Shown: in pieces, positions 1-10,637 of the stretch | Numbering within the stretch: position 1 is the stretch's first letter | How the letters are laid out: each line of letters opens with the position of its first letter | Assembly: GCA_022828595.1 (NCBI GenBank) | Contig: JAKGHH010000001.1 | Span: 204,495,813 to 204,559,812, forward strand | DNA length: 64,000 nucleotides | DNA from: Nelumbo lutea | Taxonomy: Eukaryota > Streptophyta > Magnoliopsida > Proteales > Nelumbonaceae | Reading direction: 5' to 3' | Position numbers and translations under genes: made by a program | The notes under the pieces: generated by a model | What the model saw: the letters and a program-made list of their open reading frames with translations, nothing else | Database searches by the model: none | What the model was told of the DNA's origin: nothing

Positions 1-71
1 TTTACGTTTCTCCTATTTGAATACTGCTGCTCAATAGTAGATGGAACTGAGCGACTATCAACATCATCTCC
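1..71 (-). CDS. Host gene, visible exon 9, cut by the window edge
   Basis: Acceptor attaaccag is followed by GGAGATGATG, giving GDDVDSRSVPSTIEQQYSNR and then RNV. The phase agrees with the preceding exon. It is polar and probably disordered. The window ends inside it, or a few bases after an AAC/GTAAA donor, so its true end is unknown. Confidence 0.75.
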
Positions 72-631
72 CTGGTTAATTAGCACAAAGGATTCATTCA
101 GGAAAGGATCAGAATGAACTAAGATGTTAGACATTGAATAATGAAACATAAAAAGTGAAGGTCAATGTCAGATAAAGAAAGCACAAGTCTAACAAGAACC
201 TAGAAAGCATCATATAGAGCTCATATGTCACTTACAGATGCAGTGAATAGAAGTGTAGAACTACACTCACATGCATATGTACACGTATACTAGGGGTATT
301 ATAAGACATAATCCAATTAGATATCTAAGATATATGGATCTAACTCATTTCATCTAATAAAGTATGGCTAAGATTCGGGTATAATATATTCTAGATAAAA
401 ATCAACCATAGTTAGCAATATTGACAAGATTTGGTGAAATCTCCCTTATTCACTACGGCATGATACAAAATATTTTTACAAAATTTCCCATAAATCTCCA
501 ATACATTGTTGATATTGATGATATTTTGAATTTCATTGATAAATTATACATCTAAGCCTTGCATTTTAGAATATCATTTGAACTTTTTGATATTTCATTC
601 ACATTATCGATTTTTTGGAAATGTTTTCTTG
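72..631. other. Intron sequence, nothing recognised
   Basis: AT-rich intronic DNA between the last visible exon and the first LINE insertion. No coding similarity or flanked repeat was seen. Confidence 0.5.
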
Positions 632-648
632 AAAGAACAAATGGAGAT

Positions 649-1169
649 CAATGATAAAATCAGCTCCCTTCTCTGATGTGTGGGTTGTGTGCTTTGTTGC
701 CTGAGTCCAACGACCATCCGTGCTTACATTGTCCTATCTCCTCAAAAGTCTGGTATCATTTCATTGGAGCGGCTGGTCTTAATTGGGTTATGTCAAAGTC
801 AGTTAAAGATCTGCTGCTTTGCTGGAATCTCCAAGGTTTGAATAGAAAAGGGAGTTTAATTTGGAGAACTGTTCCTGCGGTAGTGATGTGGGCAGTTTGG
901 TCTGAAAGGAATAGAAGAATCTTCAGCAACAAAGCTAAGAGCACAGAGGAGATAGTACAGCAGGCAGTCAGCAAGCTGATTTCCTGGGTGGCTGTTACAC
1001 CTGATTTTGAAGGTCTAAATGTTCCTGTATTAGTAAAGTCCACTTCGATCTGGGATCTGTAGCTTGTCCTAAAATCTGAGCAGCTACTTGTGGCTAGCTC
1101 TCATGTTGTACTGAGTTATTTGCTGATTCAATAAAATTATTACTTTACCTTTCAAAAAAAATAATAAAA
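649..1169 (+). mobile_element. 5'-truncated L1-type LINE, zf-RVT region
   Basis: An open stretch at 676-1062 has the end of the L1 ORF2 zf-RVT region. It contains CGLCALLPESNDHPCLHCPI, with the Cys/His spacing of that motif, and WAVWSERNRRIF. An A-rich tail (aaaaaaaataataaaa) ends the copy. Direct repeats of 17 bp, aaagaacaaatggagat at 632-648 and aaagaacaaatggggat at 1170-1186 (one mismatch), are its target site duplication. The copy is only the 3' end of an element and encodes no enzyme. Confidence 0.85.
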
Positions 1170-1229
1170 AAAGAACAAATGGGGATTCTGTAATTAGATA
1201 ATTGGCTTATTCCAGACTAACAAGGGAGT

Positions 1230-1865
1230 AAAAGAAAAATTAGGTTTATGGACAAATACCTTAGATAGAGGTTTTAAGGTAGGACTAGAACAGAATATAT
1301 GCAATGTAAATTTGATAATGATAGGAATGAAAACCAGGGTAAACTTAGGATTGGAGACTAAGAGATAACTCCATGTGACCTCTTTCATTACCGAAGTTGA
1401 ATAAACAAATGGAAGGATTGAGAAGGATGTCACCTATAGAGATAGAGTAGGATGGGCAAAATGGAGGGTGCATCCGATGTCTAATGTGATAAACAAATAA
1501 CACATAGGCTAAAAGGAAAACTTTATAAATTGTAAGATCAGCGATTTGTATGGAGCAAAGTGTGGGGCAGTCAAGAAAAATTATGTCCAAAATATGAATG
1601 TGACAAAAATGTAGATGTTTAGATGGACAAGTGGAAAAACTAGAAAGGATAGGGCTAGAAATGAACTCATTTGACCGAACCTAGGGGTAGCACCAATAGG
1701 TGATAAAATGAGGAAAATAGACTAAGATGGTTTGGTCACGTACATAGAAGACCATCAATAGCAGTCATTAGAAGAAGTTATCTGTTAAAGTTAAGGGGAT
1801 AGAAGAGGGGTAGGCCAAAAGGGACATGGGTTGAGGTGGTAAGAAATGATTCAAGGGCTCCCTTG
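1230..1865 (+). pseudogene. Relic of a second LINE type: RT C-terminal part
   Basis: Read across several frames and stops, the stretch matches the tail of a common plant LINE reverse transcriptase: VGWAKWR, then RLKGKLYKL, MRENRLRWFGHVHRRP and KRGRPKGTW. It is heavily degraded, with many stops. This is a different lineage from the L1-type copies that carry zf-RVT and RNase H. An A-rich remnant near 1925 may be its tail. Confidence 0.7.
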
Positions 1866-1950
1866 TCACCTAAACATTGTATTTTGCTTTTCTAATGAAT
1901 AAATTTCTTCTTTATTGATCTTCAAAAAAATTTTTAAGGGACAATAATTT

Positions 1951-2001
1951 AACAATGGATATGGTATTCATAAAAAAAAAAAAAACAATGGATATGGCAT
2001 T
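1951..2001 (+). mobile_element. Poly(A)-only retroinsertion with target site duplication
   Basis: The 18-bp sequence aacaatggatatggtatt is repeated as aacaatggatatggcatt, with only CAT plus 12 A between the copies. This is what target-primed reverse transcription leaves when it aborts inside the tail. Slippage at the A tract would not create the flanking 18-bp duplication. Confidence 0.6.
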
Positions 2002-2237
2002 AAGAATGGAATGGTGAAAGGATTCATGTAGCTGATCGCATATAGTTGGGACAAGGCTTAGATGATTATAATGATTGGCTTGCTCTTCTGAATATGATTC
2101 ACTTATTATAATCCAAAAGGAAAAAAAAAAAAGACATACAACTATAAATGAGGATCCTCGATCTAATTGAAACATACACTAACAAAAAAAGACTGAAGTC
2201 AGGATGACAAATTAATAATACGAGTACAAAAGAGAAA
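2002..2237. other. Intron sequence, nothing recognised
   Basis: AT-rich DNA between the poly(A) insertion and the next LINE fragment. No feature seen. Confidence 0.4.
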
Positions 2238-2579
2238 ATGGATAAAAGACTAAAGGGAGACACAAAGACATGTACCTATTTCGGTCTATTTCTCATATTT
2301 AAATTTGTGTCTTGTATCTGGGAAATTTTCTGTTCTCTTTTTGGTTGCAGATGGGTCCCCCCACAAGACGTGGTAAGCTTATTCAACCCCAACTTCCTGA
2401 GGCAAAAGAAAAAAAGAGGGAGGATTATGTGTAGGATAGTAATAGAAGCATTGGTGTGGACTAGTTGGGAAGAAAGAAACCAAGGGATTTTTTATGAAAA
2501 TAGCAGATTTAAGGAGGAGCTGATTGAAGCTATAACAGTTAGAGCTGCGCATACGGTAAAAACTTTGTTTTATATCTAG
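2238..2579 (+). pseudogene. L1-type LINE fragment, zf-RVT region
   Basis: The translation contains SLFGCRWVPPQDVVSLF, then VWTSWEERNQGIFYENSRF and VRAAHTVKTL. These are the post-RT segment of plant L1 ORF2 and match the LINE copies at 62.9 kb (SPLFGCR) and 61.7 kb (IRAAHWIKTL). It ends where the relic copia begins, with no poly(A) tail at the junction, so its 3' part is missing. Confidence 0.65.
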
Positions 2580-3333
2580 GACCAGGAATTGATAAATTGG
2601 ATACTTGAGCTTTAAGGTGTATATTTCTTGGGTATTCTCATACTCATAAGGGGTACAAATATTATTGTCCAGAGTTGAAGAACTATTTTGTTTATCTTGA
2701 TGTCACCTTTTTTGAATTTGTTCCCTTATTTACTATGACTAAAATCTAAATATCATTTTGTTGATTCCTTAGTACCACCATGTGTTCCTGTGGATTCTCC
2801 TCCATCTCCACCTGTTGAGAAGCCACCCATTTAACACGTATATACACAATGTAAGCTCCAACATCTCCTATATCTCTCCCTCAATCAACAGCTCCTTTGT
2901 TATCTAACTTAAATTTCCCACTGCCACAAGCAAATGTAAGCAACTATATTGAACATTGTATATTCTTAACTACTGATCATTTGTCTCCTTCCTATTGACA
3001 ATTCCTTTCCTTCTTATCCTTTGTTTTCATACTAACCTTTGTGACAAAAGTCCTTGTCTCTTGTTGTTGAAAAAATCACACATGAGATCTTAATAGAAGT
3101 ACTGAGCGCTTAAAAGCTCAACGTGTAGAGAAGGGGTATACCCAAACATAAGGGATTGATTATTCAAAGGCATCTCCAATAGCTAAAATTGCTTCTTTTT
3201 GAGTTGTAATTTCACCTGTTGATCATTTCAATTGGCCATTATTCCATGTTGACATAAAAAATAGACTTAGTGGAGGAACTGTATATAGAGCAACCTCCTA
3301 GACTGCTACTCAAGTGGAGGAGGATGAAGTTTG
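2580..3333 (+). pseudogene. Old copia relic, left half (integrase C-terminus to RT)
   Basis: Translation with stops gives GPGIDKLDT, RCIFLGYSHTHKGYKYY and YLDVTFFEFVPLF, which is the integrase C-terminal region of copia. Further on come RLKARLVEKGYTQ-like and DIKN...VYRA...RT pieces. Copia A inserted at 3333 and the relic resumes at 8695. Stops and frameshifts are much denser than in the six full-length elements, so this copy is older. Confidence 0.75.
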
Positions 3334-3633
3334 TGTTTGCTGAAAGATTGTAGCTGAAGTAGTAGAAGAGAGGTGAAGGCAAACAAGTGCTGAGAATGTC
3401 GAACTGAGTAACCCAGTCGATAGTACTATTATTTATAGTAGATTACAATAAAGCGTTACATGAAATGTATGGAATGCCCATGATTAGTGATGGGACACCC
3501 AGACTGCTTCAAACACTAAACAGACTTAGGCCCAATAACAAAGGCCCAGTACCTAACAGCTTAAAACCCAATACAAACTAACATGTACACTTATCAGCCG
3601 AACCAACAATACATAAACACAGTCAACTTAACA
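3334..3633 (-). repeat. Copia A 3' LTR
   Basis: It starts TGTTTGCTG and ends CTTAACA on the plus strand, so termini are canonical TG...CA. A minus-strand TATAAATA lies in its middle and could be the promoter TATA box. It is preceded in element orientation by the polypurine tract. Confidence 0.93.
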
Positions 3634-3644
3634 CTCCCCCTCAA

Positions 3645-4670
3645 GCTAAGCATGGATGTCAGTCATGTTTAGCTTGCCAAGAAGGTCCAAGAATTTTGTT
3701 GCAGCCAACCCTTTAGTCAGCACATCTGCAATCTGCTCTCCGATGAAGTATAAGAAATGCAGAGTTCTCCCGAGACTATTCTCTCTCTAACAAAATGTTG
3801 ATCAATCTCAATATGTTTTGTCCTGTCATGTTGCACTGGGTTATTTGCAATGTTGATGGCAGCCTTGTTGTCACAGTACATCCTGAGAGGACCCTCAGCT
3901 TTTATGCCAAGCTCACCAAGAAGGGTCATAAGCCACAGAAGTTCAGCAACACCATGAGCCATAGCTCGATATTCAGCCTCCACACTTGATCTAGCAACCA
4001 CATTCTGCTTCTTACTCCGCCATGTAACCAGGTTCCCTCCAACAAATGTATAATATCCTGAAGTTGATTTTCTGTCCCCAGTAGAACCGGCCCAATCTGC
4101 ATCAGTATAAGCTTCAATTTCAATTTTATTGTGTTTTCTTAACAGAATTCCCTTTCATGGGCAAGTCTTCAAGTACCTGAGAATCCTTTCAACATGCACA
4201 GCATAAGCAATATCTGGTCGGGTGAGAGATAGATAATATCAGCTTCCCTACCAATTTTTGGTATCTCTCTTTATCACAGTAGTCCTCCCTACTGATTCCT
4301 ATAGACCATAGTTCTGTTCTATTGGGGTATTTGCTAGTCTACACCCTATCATGCATGTCTCTTCTAGGAGGTCAAGTACATACTTCCGCTGACATATATA
4401 GATCCCCTCTCTTGATCTAGCAACTTCAATCCCAAGAAAGTATCTCAAATGGCCCAAGTCTTTGATCTCAAATTCAAAGGCTAAAAAATCCTTTAGTGTT
4501 TTGATCTCTTCCTAGTCATTCCCAGTAATCACCATATCATCCACATAAACAATGAGTGCTGTAAGTTTGCTATCACGTCTCCTTATGAACAAGGTATGGT
4601 CTGCACCACTTTGAGTGTACCCCACTTTCTTCATGGCCCCACAAAGCCTCTCAAACCATGCACGAGGAGA
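3645..4670 (-). pseudogene. Copia A RT C-terminal half and RNase H
   Basis: The RT active site YVDDMV is encoded at 4537-4548. It is followed by LRYFLGIEVARS, a degraded thumb region, then RNase H with DADWAGSTGDRKSTSG, RSSVEAEYRAMAHGVAELL and YCDNKAAINIANNPVQHDR. Frameshifts break the region near 4130-4330. The RNase H end is frameshifted within CISYTSSES. The product would be the replication enzyme, but this copy cannot make it whole. Confidence 0.85.
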
Positions 4671-5546
4671 CTACTTTAGGCCATATAATGCTTTCCTCAG
4701 TTTACACACCTTTCTATCAAAGTCGTATCCTAGTGGAGGGTCCATAAATACCTCTTCATGAAGATCACCATTTAGGAAGGCATTCTTCACATCCAGCTGA
4801 TGGAGTTCCCATGAAAAATTTGCTACTAATAACAGAAAAACCCGAATTGTGTTGAGCTTTGCTACTGGAGCAAAGGTTTCTTTATAGTCAATCCCTTCTT
4901 TTTGAGTAAACCCCTTTGCCACAAGCCGGGCCTTGTACCTTTCAATGGACCCGTCCTCCCTATGCTTTATAGTGAACACCCACTTGCACCCGACAATGCT
5001 CTTCCCTTCTGGCAGATCCACTAATTCCCAAGTCCTTGCTTTCATTAAAGCTTTCATCTCTTCATTCATAGCTTCTTTCCACCTTGGGTCAGACACGGCC
5101 TCTAAGTACCTAGAAGGAACATGTATAGAAGAAAGAGCAAACACAAAGGAGTGATAGGATGGAGATAAACGTGAGTAAGAAACAAAATCAGCAATGGGGT
5201 GCCGAGTAGTACAAGAACGGATAGGCTTACAAAGAGCAATAGGAAGATCCAAATCAGAAGTATGTGTGTTGGGATTACCTTGGATTGCGGAGACAGATTG
5301 ATCTGAGTCCAACTGGTTGTTGTCATGAGTTTGAGGGCCCTTTTTTCTTCTATTGTAGGTGATTCCTATATCTTTCTGTTGCCTACTAGAGCCCTCATGA
5401 ACATCTGTAGTATCGGGAGAGGTAGCAGGAACAGTGGGAGCCTCACTAGGTTCACCAGGGATGCCACAACTAGGAGTAGGAGAGGATGGAAGGCCCGAGG
5501 CAGATAGAGGAACAAAAAAGAAGGGAGAATAAGAATCCTCTTCCAT
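4671..5546 (-). pseudogene. Copia A integrase C-terminal linker and RT N-terminal half
   Basis: After a Ser/Pro/Thr-rich linker come [15 protein letters not shown], then the RT start [40 protein letters not shown] and [17 protein letters not shown]. The frame closes with a TAG replacing the Gln codon of the conserved K-Q-SPRAWF motif. Other copies in the window have CAG there. Confidence 0.88.
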
Positions 5547-5582
5547 CCCACTAGTCTCCCCCTGAAGAGGATTCTAGGAAGA

Positions 5583-6725
5583 CTAAAAGTAGGGTTGAGA
5601 CTCAAAAAAGACCACATCTCTGATGACATACTTTCTCTTGGTGACAGGATCATAACATTTGTAACCCTTTTGTGTAGGAGAGTACCTCAAAAAGATTCCT
5701 TTCGTAGCCCTAGGATCCAGCTTGGTCTTCTTTGGATCCTTTACATGTATAAAACATACACAACCAAAAACCCTTGGAGGAAGAGGAAAGTCTGAAAGGG
5801 TAAGACACAGAACAGAGAAAGGGGTTTTCATACCCAACACCTTAGATGGCATCTGATTTATCAGATATGATGCAATAAGTACTACATGAGACCAGTAGTG
5901 CTTAGGAACCTTGTGCTGGAATAGTAATGCTCGAGCTATCTCCAATAGATGTCTATTCTTGCGCTCAACAACCCCATTCTGTTGAGGGGTATTAGCACAA
6001 GATGATTGATGTAGCATGCCAGCATCTTCCATGAACAAGTTCAAGGATTTTTCAAAATATTCAGTAGCATTATTTGACTGGAATTGCTTAATCTTCTTGT
6101 CAAATTGTGTTTCAATCATTTTGCAAAATTCCATGGTTATCCGTGGCACTTCATCTCGTCCTTTTAACAGGTAGATCCATATGCATCGAGAGTAGTGGTT
6201 AATAAAACTGATAAAGTAACGAAAGCCATCAATAGAAACAATAGGTGAAGGGCCCCAAACATCAGAATGAAGAGTTCTACATTGTTTTGACAGTTGACAC
6301 ACTTCACAGACTAAACTCTGACTTGAAATGCCCTTAAACAATTCGGGAAACAACACTTGCAATGAAGAAAAAGGTAAATGACCTAGCCTAGCATGCCACA
6401 GATGCAACCTAGCTATTGACTCCACATTCTCCGGACCACTAGCAGTAGATGCTTGTAAGGCTGAACCGATGTCTGCATCAAAATAGTAGAGGCCTCCATA
6501 CTCATGACCGCTCCCAATTGTTCTCCTCGTCAATCTGTCCTGATAGACACAATGAGTAGGAAAGAAGGTTATGCTACAATTCAAATTTTTGGTAAGTTTT
6601 GAAACAGACAAAAGGTTTGAGGCAAGACTAGGAACATACAAAACTGATTTAAGAGAGAGGTCCTTGCTTAGGTCAACCACCCCTTTGCCAGAGATGGTGG
6701 AGAAAGACCCGTCAACAACTCTCAT
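5583..6725 (-). pseudogene. Copia A integrase
   Basis: The zinc-binding HHCC module is visible as HLWHARLGH and CEVCQLSKQC. The core has the first Asp in HSDVWGP and the Glu in VVERKNRHLLE. The second catalytic Asp, normally in an SDN motif, is Asn here (QSNNATEYF). The helix FINHYSRCIWIYLL replaces the usual FIDDYSR. The frame is open for 380 codons, which makes this one of the better-preserved parts of the element, yet it is probably inactive. Confidence 0.9.
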
Positions 6726-6731
6726 CTTATC

Positions 6732-7073
6732 CTAACCAGACAACAAGTGATATGAAGAGAATAAGGAGGACATATGTGTGATGTGGTCAGTTGCACCGGA
6801 ATCAATAACCCAAGACATAGAGTCAATAGGACTAGTTGCACTAAAGGCAGAGACTATACCTGATCTGGCAAGAGAGGAGGAAGCAAAAAAGTTACTCCTT
6901 AAACGGGTTAAAGCCCGGCTAAGGACCTCTACCTCATCAGTAGTGAAGCCCAAGGTACCGACTCCGAAGGAATTAGCAACCTACCCCATGGAAGAAGAAG
7001 CCATTGTTGGTATACTCAATGAGCTATCACCATTGTTACTAGTGACAAGGTTCCCATTTTCCGCTTGACCCTT
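6732..7073 (-). pseudogene. Copia A protease
   Basis: The aspartic protease motif WVIDSGATDHITHMSSLF is present with DSG intact. A stop after LLSG separates it from the downstream integrase frame, and upstream stops separate it from gag. In copia elements this protease cleaves the Gag-Pol precursor. Confidence 0.85.
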
Positions 7074-7964
7074 CTATCCCTTCTTGTCATTTCTCAATGC
7101 AGCTAGCTTCAGGTGAGGATACAGGACCCAACACTTTTCTTTTACATGTCTTTCACCTCCACAATGAGTGCACTTAAGATGCCTTTTGCCTGGATATTTG
7201 TTCCCCTTTTGATTTGTAGAAATCAGGGCTGAATGTTCTATAGATTGCTCAACTGGTTGCTTCTGAGTGTCAACTTGCATCTCCTTTCTCCTGACCTCTT
7301 CATTCCTTACCAGATAATAAACATGATGTAACTCGGGCATTTCATCTCTTCCAAGAATTTGTGACCTTATGCCCTCATGCAATGGGTCTAGGCCAGCCAA
7401 GAACTTAAAGGCTCTACTCTCTTCAATCTGCTTATCATGTCTCTCCTTGTCCCAGGCATTCTCCCAATCCAGAATCAAGTGGTGATCAAGCTCTTCCCAC
7501 AGTCCTTCCAGAGTTGCAAAATATGTTGCAACTGTCATATCCCCTTGCCTTAAAGCAGCAATGTCTTGGTTCAACCTATAAATTCTAGCATTGTTTTTCT
7601 TCTGTCCATAGGTTTTTGATACTTTTTTCCAAATCTTAGCTGCTGTGGGAAAGTGTTGAACAGTCCTGGCAACTCGAGGAGTCATAGAAGCAAGCAGCCA
7701 GGACATAACCGTGGCATTCTCCTTGCGCCACATTGCATACTCCACACTGCCAACTTCGGGTTCCTTCTTCTTCCCATCTAAATACCCTGTGAGTTCACGG
7801 GAAGTAATAAAAAGCATTGCAGAAACGAACCACTCCCTGAAGTTGTATTCATCCAGCAACACACTTGTAATTTGCAAGCTGTGTAGATTCGGGTTCTCCA
7901 GATTTGAAGACCTCCCACCAGGTCTGTTATCCCTAGAAGAGACCTCTCCGGAAATTGAAGACAT
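7074..7964 (-). pseudogene. Copia A gag
   Basis: A 296-codon frame starts MSSISGEVSS and carries the plant copia gag signatures NFREWFVSAMLF, SVEYAMWRKENATVMSWLLA and the knuckle CTHCGGERHVKEKC (CX2CX4HX4C). The length is normal for a copia gag. It ends at a TAG just before the protease. The leader between the PBS and this start is about 420 bp. Confidence 0.9.
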
Positions 7965-8394
7965 CTTAGATGCAGACTTTATGTAGATAACACTGTTTCA
8001 GACTAGCCGAAGTGGTCACAGTCCTGAAGTGGACTAGTTACATGCAGACTTCACTTGGGCTTCGACTTCTGCAACTGTAGAGAGTGCTCACCCCTACGAC
8101 CAATACTAGGATTGCTGAAATCAGTCCTCAACCTAGGTCTGTCCTATACAGACCTCTCTTAGCAGCCGAATGGCTACTAACTACTAGAAGCAGTCTAGTA
8201 GGGCATCAACTTCTGTGTCTTACTTCCCTTGTGCCCTACAACCAAGAGAAACCCTAGGTTCGAACCTTGTTCTGTTCTACGGCAACCATAGGGTTTTTTC
8301 TGCAGCAACCAAGAAAGAAAAAGGAGAGAAAGCAAGCAAGAGAGAAGAGATGGCGTCGGCTGTAACCAGAAGATCACTCAATGCTCTGATACCA

Positions 8395-8694
8395 TGTTTG
8401 CTGAAAGATTGTAGCTGAAGTAGTAGAAGAGAGGTGAAGGCAAACAAGTGCTGAGAATGTCGAACTGAGTAACCCAGTCGACAGTACTATTATTTATAGT
8501 AGATTACAATACAGTGTTACATGAAATGTCTGGAATGCCCCTGATTAGTGATGGGACACCCAGACTGCTTAAAACACTAAACAGACTTAGGCCCAATAAC
8601 AAAGGCCTAGTACCTAACAGCTTAAAACCCAATACAAACTAACATGTACACTTATCAGCCGAACCAACAATACATAAACACAGTCAACTTAACA
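8395..8694 (-). repeat. Copia A 5' LTR
   Basis: Partner of the 3334-3633 LTR, same length, about seven substitutions. In element orientation it ends ...CAGCAAACA and is followed directly by the PBS. Confidence 0.93.
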
Positions 8695-8946
8695 GTTTGC
8701 AAGTTATGTAAAGCAATATAGGGCCTAAAAAATCATCATGTGCCAGAGATTCTATGTCTCAAATCATTATTTTAAGAGTGGGTGTTCAAATCAATAGACC
8801 CTTATTGTTGTATTGTTATAATCATGAAGCTATTAACATGGCTCATTACATAGCTTATAATCTAGTTCAGCTGGTTACAAAGCCACAACTACATGGTTCA
8901 CTTAGCAAGTTAAGCATGATAGATATCTGTGCTCACATGAGGGGAA
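8695..8946 (+). pseudogene. Old copia relic, right half (RT and RNase H remnants)
   Basis: The sequence resumes the KVCKL-KAIYGLK-like RT region interrupted by copia A. It then jumps, apparently by deletion, to RNase H: RVGVQINRPLLLYCYNHEA, then NLVQ, and SKLSMIDICAHM. It ends at a polypurine-like acatgagggga tract just before the LTR relic. Confidence 0.72.
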
Positions 8947-9430
8947 TGTTGATAATGCACTATATTAGCTGCTATATCTGGCTGTTTGTCCAATTAGTTG
9001 TATAAATCTTACTGTTTCTTTTTTTTTTTTTTTTTGATTATGAGCCTTATAGACCTTACTTTTTATTCCTTTGTTGCCACCACCTAATCAGGTGCATTAA
9101 TTGTAATTTTCTTCTTCTTTTATATCAGTTAATATAAAAGGCAGTGGGCTGCACCATAGCACCCACAATTAGGACTTTAGAGTGGTTTCCTCTCCAACAT
9201 TCTCTTCTTCTTCCTCTCTTTTTCCTCTCTTGTTTCACTCTACTGCTTTTCATCTTTATTTTCATCAATTATTATCAGTTAATATAAAAGGCAGTGGGCT
9301 GCACCATAGCACCCACAATTTGGACTTTAGAGTGGTTTCCTCTCCAACATTCTCTTCTTCTTCCTCTCTTTTTCCTCTCTTGTTTCACTCTACTGCTTTT
9401 CATCTTTATTTTCATCAATTATTATCAGAT
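8947..9430 (+). repeat. 3' LTR relic of the old copia, with an internal tandem duplication
   Basis: It starts tgttgataatg right after the polypurine-like tract. It contains an 18-T run near 9017 and ends in a TC-rich segment resembling the LTR tail of copia F. Its right end cannot be fixed because the 5' LTR lies outside the recognisable relic. Confidence 0.55.
9124..9423. repeat. Two-unit tandem repeat, 150-bp period
   Basis: The unit atcagttaatataaaaggc...atttttcatcaattatt-type sequence is present twice in direct tandem, differing at only about one position (attagg versus atttgg). The near identity shows the duplication is much younger than the LTR relic that contains it. Confidence 0.9.
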
Positions 9431-9821
9431 TTTATTACCAGTTTACAAAAATATATTTTGGTGGTAGGCACAGTACTAACACAGCTTCATAAGTTGACTT
9501 ATGAGAATCGTCAAAACAATTTATGAGATCTGCTACCTAATGAATGTGGTCTCTTAAGAAACCTAAATAAAATCTATATGTACACTGTTGCAGACTTTGC
9601 TGTAACTAAGTTTGACCTTGTATCATAAATAATTATAGATATATGTGATTATGTTACTTATGTTATAAGCATTTATATAGCCAAATAAAATAAGTCAGCA
9701 GCAACAACAAAGTTTTGGATCTCATCCATCACCTCATTATAAAAATTATTTCCTAGGAAAACCACATGTTTACTACAGGGAGGGAGAGGTGGTGGGAGGA
9801 AACTGTAACGATAAAATATAC
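9431..9821. other. Intron sequence, nothing recognised
   Basis: AT-rich DNA leading to the donor side of the exon at 9822. No feature seen. Confidence 0.5.
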
Positions 9822-10013
9822 CTGCTGAAGAGAAGCAGTCTTTGCTCTAAAAGATGCCTCAAGAAACTCAGCTTCCTTCTTAAGTTTCCTTATTTTCTCG
9901 AGGTCAGAACAAGCTGCTTTTAAATGCTCTTTACCAGAATTGGAGCTGGAGACATGTAGCTCTTGAAGCAATTGTTCTAATCTTATGACAGCTTCTTCAA
10001 CACTCTCCAATAC
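9822..10013 (-). CDS. Host gene, visible exon 8 (64 codons), charged helical segment
   Basis: Acceptor tctccag and donor CAG/GTATAT flank a phase 0 to phase 0 exon. It reads VLESVEEAVIRLEQLLQELH, then a Ser/Asn stretch, then LEKIRKLKKEAEFLEASFRA and KTASLQQ. The regular spacing of Leu and Ile among Lys and Glu suggests a coiled coil of about 30 residues. A minus-strand ORF reads through both splice sites, but the parts outside them are intronic. Copia B inserted about 320 bp to its right. Confidence 0.85.
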
Positions 10014-10335
10014 CTGGAGACATACCACCAATAATAAATAACAAGAAATTACAAGTTACCATGGGACACAAATGAAAAATGACCAGGGTTATGCTACAGT
10101 ACCAAGAAGCTAGATAAGTTTGGTCCAAAATATGCAATAAATAGCCACTAGATATAGTGCCTATTTTTGAAGATTAATAGCAAAATAAACAACAATTTAA
10201 ACACAATGGACCTCTCAAAACGTCAAATAAGGAACAAACTAAGTAGGATGGTGAAAACTCACATGAAAAGCAAAAGTAAATTTGTTTTGAAGGTTAAGGT
10301 TTATTGTCAGAATTAATCTAGGTGTACATGCAACC
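10014..10335. other. Intron sequence, nothing recognised
   Basis: Intronic DNA between the acceptor of the exon at 10013 and copia B. It ends with the caacc target duplication of copia B. Confidence 0.5.
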
Positions 10336-10630
10336 TGTTGAAGTTCGGCCTGCCCTAGAAGTCTGTTTTGTTTGTTAGCTGAAAAGTAAAGTAAACAGCA
10401 AGAAGGAAGAGAGGAAAGAAGAAGGAAGAAAGAGGAAGAAGGAGAGAAAAGGCCTAGTTCGAATTAGGAAAAAAGTCAACCCTAGTTTCGGCCAGACCTG
10501 TTATTATATTATTAATATAATTGGAAAAGACATAAGTGCCCTAATTTAAGTAAGAGGCACTCAAACTAACATAATTGTACACATCAACATTCTCAAAAGG
10601 TACAAAGACCGAAATACCCCTTCACTAACA
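10336..10630 (-). repeat. Copia B 3' LTR
   Basis: Termini are TGTTGAAG...ACTAACA (TG...CA). A purine-rich gaagaaggaag tract on the plus strand fills the middle. The polypurine tract ctccccctcaa follows on the plus strand. Confidence 0.93.
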
Positions 10631-10637
10631 CTCCCCC

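Larger units (their letters stand above)
3334..8694 (-). mobile_element. Copia A, full-length Ty1/copia retrotransposon (5361 bp)
   Basis: Two 300-bp LTRs, a PBS (minus strand TGGTATCAGAGC, 8383-8394), a polypurine tract (TTGAGGGGGAG, 3634-3644) and perfect 5-bp duplications gtttg (3329-3333 and 8695-8699) define the element. Internal order is gag, protease, integrase, RT, RNase H. The LTRs differ at about seven positions by eye. Several stops and frameshifts and an Asp to Asn change in the integrase core make it defective. It sits inside an older plus-strand copia relic. Confidence 0.95.

Noticed and set aside
9182..9526. 114-codon plus-strand frame
   Set aside because: It is created by the 150-bp tandem duplication of a TC-rich LTR segment; the protein repeats itself and matches nothing.
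9753..10031. Whole 92-codon minus-strand frame as a gene
   Set aside because: Only 9822-10013 fits splice sites and phase; the rest is intron read-through.
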